This document shows positions 1 through 6,484 of a stretch of DNA of 59,647 bases, in pieces (position 1 is the stretch's first letter; each line of letters opens with the position of its first letter). Position numbers and translations under genes: made by a program. The DNA comes from Clostridia bacterium (GTDB lineage Bacteria; Bacillota; Clostridia; Oscillospirales; CAG-272): positions 1 to 59,647 of the forward strand of contig JAFTPX010000002.1 of assembly GCA_017463065.1 (NCBI GenBank), in the 5' to 3' direction. The notes beneath the pieces are model-generated. The model saw nothing but the letters and a program-made list of their open reading frames with translations, did not search any database and had not been told where the DNA came from.

Positions 1-2
1 AA

Positions 3-1076
3 TTTCAAGTGGCGGTCATTCTTCCCCGAGGAAGCGCCTTAAAAAAAAGGCTGACCGACATCGGCGTGGAGGTGTTTGAGATTGACGGCTGTCGGGACCG
101 CTCGTGGGAGTGGCGCGCGATTCCTCAATACGTAAGGATCTTCAAGCAATGGAAGCCGGACCTGATCCATTGTCACGGGTGCTTGACGTGCCGTGTGGCG
201 GCAATGCTTTGGGGAATCCCAATCCGTTTGTATACCCGTCATTGCGCCTATCCGATCCCCCCATGGCAACGAAGTGCCGTGGGGAAGGCTTTGGTCGGGA
301 CCATACAGGAGCTTCTGTCCCATCGGATCATCGCCGTAGCCGAGGCGGCAAAGGAAAACCTTGTGGAAATGGGAGTTCGGGAAAAAAAGATTGCGGTGAT
401 CATCAACGGCGTGGAAGGGCTTCCCGAGCAGAGCCTTGAGGAACGAAGCCGTATGCGGAAAGCCTTGGAGATTCCGCAAGATGCAACGGTGATCGGTATT
501 TGCGCCAGACTGGAGCCCTGCAAGGGACATATGGATTTTCTGCGCGCGGCGGAGCACTTGATGGGGCGATCGGATCGATATTATTTTCTGATCGTGGGAG
601 ACGGCAGTCTTTCAGATACCTTGCGGAGGTATTGCCGCCAAAAGAAGCTGGACGAGCGGGTTCGGTTTACAGGATTTGCGGAGGACGTGTCACCCTATTT
701 CAATATCATGAATCTGAACGTCAATTGTTCCGTAGGGACGGAAACCTCCTCCTTGGCGTTGTCGGAAGGAATGAGTCTTGGTCTGCCCGCCGTGGTCAGT
801 GATTACGGAGGCAATCCGTATATGGTGCGGGACGGAGAAAACGGACTGGTGTATCCTGTGGGACGGGCGGAGCTGCTGGCGGACGCCATCCACCGCCTTA
901 TCCAAGACTCCGCCTTATACGATGCCATGTCTCAAAAGGCATATGAACGATTTCGGACAGAGCTGAACGCGAAACAGATGGCTGAGCGAACCCAAGATCT
1001 TTATCGCAAGCTGTATGTGGAACGCAATCCCTCAAAGTCCGAGAACGGCATCGGCAATACGAAAATAAATCAGTAA
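3..1076 (+). CDS. GT4-family glycosyltransferase (5' end cut by window)
   Basis: Retaining GT-B glycosyltransferase that would transfer a sugar from a nucleotide-sugar donor onto a cell-surface or exopolysaccharide acceptor at the inner face of the membrane; donor and acceptor cannot be read from the sequence. The reading frame is open to the left window edge, so the N-terminus is missing and the GTG at 9 is probably internal. The C-terminal Rossmann domain is clear: the 'ARLEPCKGH' segment that opens the second domain, 'VGDGSL', 'RFTGF' and the donor-binding E-x7-E region 'ALSEGMSLGLPAVVSDYGG'. The N-terminal half contains 'HCHGCLTCR', typical of family 4. It ends head-on against mgtE with a 45-base overlap. 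The family is certain; the pathway is unknown because the upstream neighbours lie outside the window. Confidence 0.88.
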   Translation, partial: FQVAVILPRGSALKKRLTDIGVEVFEIDGCRDRSWEWRAIPQYVRIFKQWKPDLIHCHGCLTCRVAAMLWGIPIRLYTRHCAYPIPPWQRSAVGKALVGTIQELLSHRIIAVAEAAKENLVEMGVREKKIAVIINGVEGLPEQSLEERSRMRKALEIPQDATVIGICARLEPCKGHMDFLRAAEHLMGRSDRYYFLIVGDGSLSDTLRRYCRQKKLDERVRFTGFAEDVSPYFNIMNLNVNCSVGTETSSLALSEGMSLGLPAVVSDYGGNPYMVRDGENGLVYPVGRAELLADAIHRLIQDSALYDAMSQKAYERFRTELNAKQMAERTQDLYRKLYVERNPSKSENGIGNTKINQ

Positions 1077-2372
1077 CGCCACGGCATCCACAATGGTCGT
1101 GATAAAGGGACTTGCCATGACTGCGGGGTCAAAGCCGATCCGCTTCGCGAGAATAGGAAGAGAACAGCCCACCAGCTTGGCAACGATCACCGTTGCCAGT
1201 ATGGTGACGGCAATCACACCCGCTACGGCGGGGGAGGCTTTATCCAGAAGCATGGCTTTCCCAAAGACCACCGCCGCCAGTGTTATCCCGCAGAGAAGGG
1301 CGACCCGAAGCTCCTTCCACAAAATCCGTAAAATATTGCCCATGCGAAGCTCGCCCAGAGAAAGACCGCGAATGATGGTCACAGATGCTTGCCCGCCCGC
1401 GTTTCCGCCCGTATCCATCAGCATGGGAATAAAGGCGGTCAAAATGACTGCCTGCCCCAGTGCGTTCTCGTAGTAGGTAATGATGGTTCCCGTGAAGGTG
1501 GCGGAAACCATCAAAAGCAGTAACCACGGGATGCGGGTCAGCCAAGTGGCAAGGACACCCGTTTTCAGATAGGGCTTGTCGGTTGGCGTGATTGCCGCCA
1601 TTTTTTCAATATCCTTCGTGGCTTCCTCCTGAATGACGTCTACGGCATCGTCTACGGTGACGATGCCTACCAGTCGATTTTCACTGTCGGTTACGGGAAG
1701 CGCCAGAAGATCGTATTTGGAAATGAGGGAGGCTGCATGCTCCTTTTCGTCGGTGGTCAGAACGCGAATGATGGAGGAATCCATCAGCTCGGAAATTCGT
1801 TCGGTGGGCGGGGCAAACAGCAGATCCTTCAGCTCCAGAATTCCCGACAAAACCTTGGAGGAATCGGTGACGTAGATTACGTAAACCGTTTCCTTGCTGA
1901 TGCCGATCCTTCGGATATAGTCTACGGATTGCTCCACCGTCCAGTGGGAATATACGCTGACCAACTCGGAGGTCATGATACTGCCCACGCTATCGTGAGG
2001 GTAGTTGAGAAACCGATTGATCACTCCTCTTCGCTGGGGAGAGGTGTTTTTCAAAATTCGGTTGACCATGTTTGCGGGAAGCTCCTCCAGAAGATCCACC
2101 GCATCGTCGATGAATAGATCGTCCATGAATTTGGCAATTTCCTCGTCGCTCATGCTTTGAATGATTTGCTCCTGCGCATTGGACTCCAATTCCGCAAAAA
2201 TATCGGCGGCGGTGTCCTTTTTTAATAATCGGAATACCATGGGGAGATGGGGCGGTTCAACGATGGAAAGAAAGTCTGCCGCATCCACTGCGTTCATGCG
2301 GTCAATCGCTTTCATGAATTCCGCAAAGTGCCGTTGCTCCAACAGCTCATGCAAGGATGAATAGTCAACCAC
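1032..2372 (-). CDS. mgtE: Magnesium transporter MgtE
   Basis: Homodimeric Mg2+ channel of the inner membrane. The order is the family's usual one: an N-terminal helical superhelical domain ('LLKKDTAADIFAELE', 'DDAVDLLEELPANMV'), a pair of CBS domains ('VSVYSHWTVEQSVDYIRR' and 'LPVTDSENRLVGIVTVDDA') that sense cytosolic Mg2+, then five membrane segments including 'PMLMDTGGNAGGQASV', the pore signature. I place the start at the GTG at 2372 because AAGGAGG sits seven bases upstream; the frame stays open to 2465, but that would add 31 residues overlapping the preceding gene's terminator. The resulting 446 residues match the family. No M-box riboswitch fold was found in the 119 bases upstream. 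The 3' end overlaps the convergent glycosyltransferase by 45 bases. Confidence 0.95.
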   Translation of the reverse strand: MVDYSSLHELLEQRHFAEFMKAIDRMNAVDAADFLSIVEPPHLPMVFRLLKKDTAADIFAELESNAQEQIIQSMSDEEIAKFMDDLFIDDAVDLLEELPANMVNRILKNTSPQRRGVINRFLNYPHDSVGSIMTSELVSVYSHWTVEQSVDYIRRIGISKETVYVIYVTDSSKVLSGILELKDLLFAPPTERISELMDSSIIRVLTTDEKEHAASLISKYDLLALPVTDSENRLVGIVTVDDAVDVIQEEATKDIEKMAAITPTDKPYLKTGVLATWLTRIPWLLLLMVSATFTGTIITYYENALGQAVILTAFIPMLMDTGGNAGGQASVTIIRGLSLGELRMGNILRILWKELRVALLCGITLAAVVFGKAMLLDKASPAVAGVIAVTILATVIVAKLVGCSLPILAKRIGFDPAVMASPFITTIVDAVALLIYFRIADAVLGL

Positions 2373-2438
2373 GGTATCGCCTCCTTTGTCGATGAGATAT
2401 TCTCTATCATCATATGTACGAAAAGAAAGGAAGGGGAA

Positions 2439-2482
2439 TAAAAAACGGTACAGAGCCTTACTCATAGTCTGTACCGTTTTGC
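2439..2482 (-). terminator. Terminator of the 2492-3001 gene
   Basis: On the minus strand AAAACGGTACAGA and CTCTGTACCGTTTTTT form a strong stem ending in a T-run, just after the stop of the unknown helical protein and upstream of mgtE. Confidence 0.85.
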
Positions 2483-2491
2483 GGAGAATAG

Positions 2492-3001
2492 TTATGTAAT
2501 TTCTGGCGAGAGGGAAGCATTCTTCTCGAAATTTCGTAAGAATCCGTAAAACCGCTCCTCGGCGCGGGCGAGCTCCTTCGCCGAAAGAATGATCTTGTCC
2601 GCGGAACGATCGGCTTCTTCCGCTCGGACGATTTCCTCACTTTGGATCAGAAAGTCATTGATGGCGGATCGGAAGCTCAGGTATTCCCCGAGAAGCTCGT
2701 CTCCCAGAGCCACCAGCTCGGGTCTGACCTTTCGGTCTGCCTCGATCATCCATTCGGATAGGCGGGAAAGACAACGGTCGGCGCGGTCTATTGCCGCGAA
2801 CAAGGATTGGGCATAGGCATAATACGCCACGATGTCGTTTTTCGATAGCGTGCTTTGCGGAAGAAAAAAGGCGGTTTGCGGAAAACCGCTCAGATATGCT
2901 GTTCCTTTCTCCTCAAGAATATCGAGAATCTCCATCAGCTCCTTGACCGTATCCGTCAAGGGCGTGGACGGATGAAAAAGAAGATGGGAAGCTTGGTTCA
3001 T
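2492..3001 (-). CDS. Unknown predicted helical protein
   Basis: I do not recognise this 169-residue protein. It has no signal peptide or membrane segment, and is rich in Glu, Ala, Leu and Arg with long uninterrupted amphipathic stretches ('AEEADRSADKIILSAKELAR', 'ELLGEYLSFRSAINDFLIQS'), which suggests a cytoplasmic all-helical or coiled-coil fold. The start at 3001 is supported by CAGGAG seven bases upstream. It lies between the ylxM-ffh-rpsP-khpA operon and mgtE but is isolated from both by intrinsic terminators (3022-3070 upstream, 2439-2482 downstream), so it probably has its own weak promoter. Context gives no function. Confidence 0.7.
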   Translation of the reverse strand: MNQASHLLFHPSTPLTDTVKELMEILDILEEKGTAYLSGFPQTAFFLPQSTLSKNDIVAYYAYAQSLFAAIDRADRCLSRLSEWMIEADRKVRPELVALGDELLGEYLSFRSAINDFLIQSEEIVRAEEADRSADKIILSAKELARAEERFYGFLRNFEKNASLSPEIT

Positions 3002-3021
3002 GATTCACTCCTGCGTCAAAC

Positions 3022-3070
3022 AAAAAGGAGAGCCGATTGCGAATAAGATCGCGAACCCATCGGCTCCCAC
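3022..3070 (-). terminator. Terminator of the ylxM-ffh-rpsP-khpA operon
   Basis: Read on the minus strand, GGAGCCGAT pairs with ATCGGCTCTCC across a 20-base loop region that itself contains a GCGA/TCGC pairing, followed by TTTTTG. It lies immediately after the khpA stop. Confidence 0.85.
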
Positions 3071-3086
3071 TTTTGGGATGATAATT

Positions 3087-3323
3087 TTAACGAATGTCAA
3101 CGGTTACATCCTTGCCGTCGGTAGATGCTGCTGCTCTCATTACGGTGCGGATCGCTTTTGCGATTTTTCCGTTTTTGCCAATGACCATACCCGTTTCGGC
3201 TTCTGCAACGGTAAGTACCAGAGATATTTTGTTACCGCTTACGGTTTCCTCAACAGAAACTTCGTCGGGGCTGTCAACGATGGCTTTGGCAATGCCGCAC
3301 AAGGTTTCCTTCAAATCGGTCAT
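3087..3323 (-). CDS. khpA: RNA-binding KH-domain protein KhpA
   Basis: Small single-KH-domain RNA chaperone of 78 residues (the YlqC family). The GXXG loop that contacts RNA is visible as 'GKNGKIAKAIRTVM', preceded by the conserved 'VVGKNG'-like turn ('GMVIGKNG'). In Firmicutes KhpA partners with KhpB/Jag and influences cell division and length through RNA binding; KhpB is not in this window. It is the last gene of the ylxM-ffh-rpsP-khpA operon, 18 bases after rpsP, and is followed by a strong terminator. Length and context match the family exactly. Confidence 0.95.
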   Translation of the reverse strand: MTDLKETLCGIAKAIVDSPDEVSVEETVSGNKISLVLTVAEAETGMVIGKNGKIAKAIRTVMRAAASTDGKDVTVDIR

Positions 3324-3341
3324 ATGAATTCACCAATGCAA

Positions 3342-3581
3342 TCAGTCAACGATGTTGGACTTCTTCAGCAGAGCCTTTACAGTGTCGGTGGGCTGTGCGC
3401 CGTTTGCGATCCAAGCCTTAGCCTTTTCCGCGTCGATTTTGATCTCATCGCTCATAGGATTGAAGTATCCGATCTCCTCGATGAAACGACCGTCTCTGGG
3501 AGAGCGGCTGTCTGCGATAATTACACGGTAGGTAGGAGCCTTCTTGGCGCCCATTCTTCTCAGTCTCATTTTTACTGCCAT
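3342..3581 (-). CDS. rpsP: 30S ribosomal protein S16
   Basis: Small-subunit protein bS16, 79 residues, which binds 16S rRNA early in assembly. The start '[20 protein letters not shown]' and '[19 protein letters not shown]' are diagnostic. It sits between ffh (59 bases upstream) and khpA, the classical Firmicutes order. The ribosome binding site GGAGG lies upstream of the ATG. Confidence 0.98.
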   Translation of the reverse strand: MAVKMRLRRMGAKKAPTYRVIIADSRSPRDGRFIEEIGYFNPMSDEIKIDAEKAKAWIANGAQPTDTVKALLKKSNIVD

Positions 3582-3640
3582 TGTTTGTTTCCTCCAAAAA
3601 ATAAAATTAAAATATAAAATTTATAAAAATCCGTAATCAA

Positions 3641-4978
3641 TTAAAACGGAATTTTCATCTTTTTTCGTCCGAATTTGGACAACTGCTTGGGATTGGAAAA
3701 TTGCTTCATGAGCTTGCGGGTCTGATCGAACTGCTTCAGAAGCTTGTTGACCTCTTCTACGGTTGTTCCGCTTCCCGCGGCGATTCGCTTCTTTCTCGAA
3801 GCATTCAGTGCCTCGGGCTTTTCTCGCTCATAGGGAGTCATGGCTTGGATGATCGCTTCCATGTGAGCCAAGGCTTTTTCATCGACCTTCGCATCCTTCA
3901 GCACCCCGGGCTTGACTCCCGGCATCATTCCCATCAGCTGCTCGAGACTGCCCATGTTTTTAATCTGGGAGAACTGCTCCAGATAATCGTCAAGGGTAAA
4001 GGTTGCCTCGCGGATCTTTTTTTCCAGCTCCTGCGCTTTTTTCTCGTCGTAGGCTTGCTCGGCTTTTTCAATCAGGGAGAGCACGTCTCCCATACCGAGG
4101 ATTCGGGAAGCCATACGGTCGGGATAAAAGGGCTCGATGGCATCCAGCTTTTCACCGGTACCGATAAACTTAATGGGCTTGCCCGTAACGTGCTTGACCG
4201 ACAGCGCGGCACCGCCACGGGTATCGCCGTCCAGCTTGGTGAGAATCACACCCGTAACGTCCAATAGCTCATTGAAGGTTTTTGCTACGTTCACCGCATC
4301 CTGACCGATCATCGCATCGATGGTGAGCAGAATTTCGGTGGGCTCAACCTTGGATTTGATGTCCTGCAATTCCCGCATTAGAGTCTCATCGATATGCAGA
4401 CGTCCCGCAGTGTCGATAAACACCATATCATAGCCCTTCTTGATGGCGTAAGCAACGCCCTCGAAAGCGATTTTGACAGGGGATTCCTTGTCGCCTAAGG
4501 TGAATACGGGAATGCCCAGCTTTTCACCTACAATCTCCAACTGCTTGATGGCGGCGGGACGGTAAATATCACAAGCGACGAGCAAGGGGTTCTTGCCTTG
4601 CTTCTTATACATACTCGCAAGCTTTCCCGCATGGGTGGTCTTACCCGCACCCTGCAAGCCGACCATCATCACCACCGTAGGCGGCTTGGAGGAGATCTGC
4701 AGCTTGGCTTGAGAGCCTCCCATCAGATTGGTCAATTCCTCGTTGACGATCTTTACGATCTGTTGAGCGGGGAGCAAGGATTCCAGAACCTCCGCGCCTA
4801 CCGCGCGCTCGGAGACCGTGGCGATAAATTCCTTAACAACCTTAAAGTTTACGTCAGCCTCCAGTAACGCAAGCTTGATTTCGCGCATGCCCGCCTTGAT
4901 GTCGGCTTCGGTTAATTTTCCTTTGCTTTTAAATTTTTTAAACGCGTTTTCCAGCTTTTCGCCAAGACTTTGAAACAT
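3641..4978 (-). CDS. ffh: Signal recognition particle GTPase Ffh
   Basis: Ffh (SRP54) binds the SRP RNA and signal sequences of nascent membrane proteins and delivers them to FtsY. The N domain occupies residues 1-90. The NG GTPase follows with the P-loop 'GLQGAGKTTHAGKLA', 'DTAGRLHIDE' (G3) and 'TKLDGDTRGGAAL' (G4). The methionine-rich M domain begins near residue 325 ('IKNMGSLEQLMGMMPG') and ends in 'FGRKKMKIPF'. The P-loop has His where many species have Thr (KTTH), a tolerated variation. At 445 residues it has the normal length. The start is preceded by GAAAGGAAGG. It is cotranscribed with ylxM upstream and rpsP downstream. No SRP RNA gene is visible in the window. Confidence 0.98.
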   Translation of the reverse strand: MFQSLGEKLENAFKKFKSKGKLTEADIKAGMREIKLALLEADVNFKVVKEFIATVSERAVGAEVLESLLPAQQIVKIVNEELTNLMGGSQAKLQISSKPPTVVMMVGLQGAGKTTHAGKLASMYKKQGKNPLLVACDIYRPAAIKQLEIVGEKLGIPVFTLGDKESPVKIAFEGVAYAIKKGYDMVFIDTAGRLHIDETLMRELQDIKSKVEPTEILLTIDAMIGQDAVNVAKTFNELLDVTGVILTKLDGDTRGGAALSVKHVTGKPIKFIGTGEKLDAIEPFYPDRMASRILGMGDVLSLIEKAEQAYDEKKAQELEKKIREATFTLDDYLEQFSQIKNMGSLEQLMGMMPGVKPGVLKDAKVDEKALAHMEAIIQAMTPYEREKPEALNASRKKRIAAGSGTTVEEVNKLLKQFDQTRKLMKQFSNPKQLSKFGRKKMKIPF

Positions 4979-5034
4979 ACGTTCACCTTCCTTTCATAGA
5001 AGTGTCCTTCGGCGGATCGAACGGTTCGAGAAGC

Positions 5035-5370
5035 CTATTGCTTAATTGCGGATGCCAGACGAAGAATCTCCTCTTTCACCGAGTCGGGTAGGGAGTGATC
5101 CTCCGCCAAACGACAGAGCGAATCGGCATAGCCTTCCAATTGAAGCATCTTCTTTGCCAAACCGAGCTTTTCTTCATAAAAAAACAAGTCGCATTCGGTT
5201 TTCTTGATGATGTTTCTGACCCCCTGTCTGGAAATGCCGATCTCGTCCGCGATTTCCGCAAGGGAATAGTCCTCGTTGTAATACATATCCAGAACGGAAC
5301 GCTTCCGCTCGGGTAATAGCTCTCCGTAAAAATCAAGGAGATATCCTACGGTCAGATTTTTTTCAAACAT
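5035..5370 (-). CDS. ylxM: YlxM-family SRP-associated helix-turn-helix protein
   Basis: Small DNA-binding-type protein (about 111 residues) of the YlxM/UPF0122 family, encoded almost invariably just upstream of ffh. In streptococci the homologue modulates the SRP pathway by binding Ffh and the SRP RNA. The sigma-70 region 4-like helix-turn-helix is evident: 'DYSLAEIADEIGISRQGVRN'. The frame stays open to 5457, but AAGGAGG lies 12 bases upstream of the ATG at 5370 and the protein from there has the family length. It is the first gene of the operon driven by the promoter at 5429-5457. Confidence 0.93.
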   Translation of the reverse strand: MFEKNLTVGYLLDFYGELLPERKRSVLDMYYNEDYSLAEIADEIGISRQGVRNIIKKTECDLFFYEEKLGLAKKMLQLEGYADSLCRLAEDHSLPDSVKEEILRLASAIKQ

Positions 5371-5428
5371 GGCGGGACGACGCCTCCTTGCGCGACAAAA
5401 AAACAGGTGTAAACCAAAATGCTTTACA

Positions 5429-5457
5429 AGTATATCACACTTTGGAATGTCTGTCAA
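5429..5457 (-). promoter_or_regulatory. Sigma-A promoter of ylxM-ffh-rpsP-khpA
   Basis: Minus strand TTGACA (5457-5452), a 17-base spacer and TATACT (5434-5429). This is near-consensus and lies about 60 bases upstream of the ylxM start. It diverges from the tRNA-Leu promoter 40 bases away. Confidence 0.88.
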
Positions 5458-5497
5458 GCGTTTTTTGAAAAAAATATAGAATATTTCAAAAAAGTTC

Positions 5498-5526
5498 TTG
5501 ACTTTTCAAAAGAAACGTGTTATAAT
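5498..5526 (+). promoter_or_regulatory. Promoter of tRNA-Leu(CAA)
   Basis: TTGACT at 5498-5503, 17-base spacer, consensus TATAAT at 5521-5526. The tRNA 5' end lies 17 bases beyond the -10 box. Confidence 0.9.
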
Positions 5527-5542
5527 ACTACCTGTTCCGATT

Positions 5543-5629
5543 GCCGGTGTGATGGAATTGGCAGACGTGCTGGACTCAAAATCCAGTGGTAGCGATACCG
5601 TGTCGGTTCGACCCCGACCACCGGCACCA
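5543..5629 (+). tRNA. tRNA-Leu (anticodon CAA)
   Basis: Class II tRNA of 87 bases including an encoded CCA. The acceptor GCCGGTG pairs with CACCGGC. The anticodon arm CTGGA/TCCAG closes the loop CTCAAAA, giving anticodon CAA, which reads UUG codons. A long variable arm typical of leucine tRNAs and the T-loop GGTTCGACC are present. It is a single-tRNA transcription unit with its own promoter and terminator. Confidence 0.97.
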
Positions 5630-5630
5630 A

Positions 5631-5663
5631 AAAATCCGAGAAAATTTTTCTCGGATTTTTTCT
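5631..5663. terminator. Terminator after tRNA-Leu(CAA), bidirectional
   Basis: AAATCCGAGAAAA and TTTTTCTCGGATTT form a long stem directly after the tRNA CCA, followed by T-rich sequence. The flanking A-run makes it usable from the minus strand for the 5689-6246 gene too. Confidence 0.88.
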
Positions 5664-5688
5664 TTATATACGCAATATACGGATCGGT

Positions 5689-6246
5689 TTACGAGCCGCA
5701 TCCGACGACTTGCGCTTCCTTGAAATTGCAATCCTTCAGAACACCGTCGTATATTTTTCTTGCCCCTTTGATTGCGGGGAAATCATTGGGAAGCATCAGA
5801 TACGGATCCTTGGGAAGCGTGATCTCCCCCGATTCCTGCAGAGCGATTGCCACGAATTGAGAACAAACCAAACGCCAGCGCCGTTGCAGACGAATTCCTA
5901 AGCGCAGAGGAAGCACTCCCATGAAATTGTATTTTGCTTTTTTACGGTTCTTTAAGTAGAGATCAAGGAGGCGTTTTATTTTTTCATAGCCTTCGTCGCT
6001 GACTTCAATGGCATATAGGGAACAATGACAGTCAGGATACTTGGCAAACACGAGGGCATGGATATCCTCCACGATCAGTCCTGCGTTCAGAGGGTTATTG
6101 AGCGTTTTTCTGGCGTAGCTGTAAAATCGATCGGTTTGAGGGGTCAGAGCCAGAGAGGCATGGGTGAAGGATCCGCCCGTCATGCGGTGAATGAGACGGG
6201 AAGGGAGAGTTTGTGTTTTGGATAGAAGAATATAAATCTGCTTCAA
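5689..6246 (-). CDS. Permuted NlpC/P60 (YiiX-like) papain-like hydrolase
   Basis: Predicted small cysteine hydrolase of the circularly permuted NlpC/P60 superfamily. In this permuted order the His comes first ('GGSFTHASLAL', about residue 28 of the chosen start) and the catalytic Cys later ('WRLVCSQFVAIALQESG', about residue 130). The substrate is unknown; the superfamily includes peptidoglycan, lipid and amide hydrolases. I start at the TTG at 6246 because TAAGGAG lies six bases upstream; this gives 185 residues and removes 14 basic residues. No signal peptide is visible, so it probably acts inside the cell. It is monocistronic, between the terminator at 5631 and the promoter at 6306-6334. 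Family is moderately certain, function is not. Confidence 0.72.
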   Translation of the reverse strand: MKQIYILLSKTQTLPSRLIHRMTGGSFTHASLALTPQTDRFYSYARKTLNNPLNAGLIVEDIHALVFAKYPDCHCSLYAIEVSDEGYEKIKRLLDLYLKNRKKAKYNFMGVLPLRLGIRLQRRWRLVCSQFVAIALQESGEITLPKDPYLMLPNDFPAIKGARKIYDGVLKDCNFKEAQVVGCGS

Positions 6247-6305
6247 GTGACGCTCCTTACAATCAAAAAATGTCCGAATGATACGCAATGGTGTTACCTA
6301 CGGTT

Positions 6306-6334
6306 ATTATAGCATAATCTGTCGAACTTTTCAA
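6306..6334 (-). promoter_or_regulatory. Promoter of the NlpC/P60-like gene
   Basis: Minus strand TTGAAA (6334-6329), 17-base spacer, consensus TATAAT (6311-6306), 60 bases before the TTG start. Confidence 0.75.
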
Positions 6335-6484
6335 TGAAAAACGCAAAAGATATGGAGAATATTTTTTTGAGGGGAATTTGTTTTGATATTAGGAAGGATT
6401 TTTTGAATTTCTATTTCCTTTCGGTGAATTTTGTGGTATAATAGAGATGTTGTTATATTTTATGAAGAAGGGAGGACTCTTGCC

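Noticed and set aside
2373-2491. Possible M-box magnesium riboswitch upstream of mgtE
   Set aside because: The interval is too short and is mostly the upstream gene's terminator; no M-box core was found.
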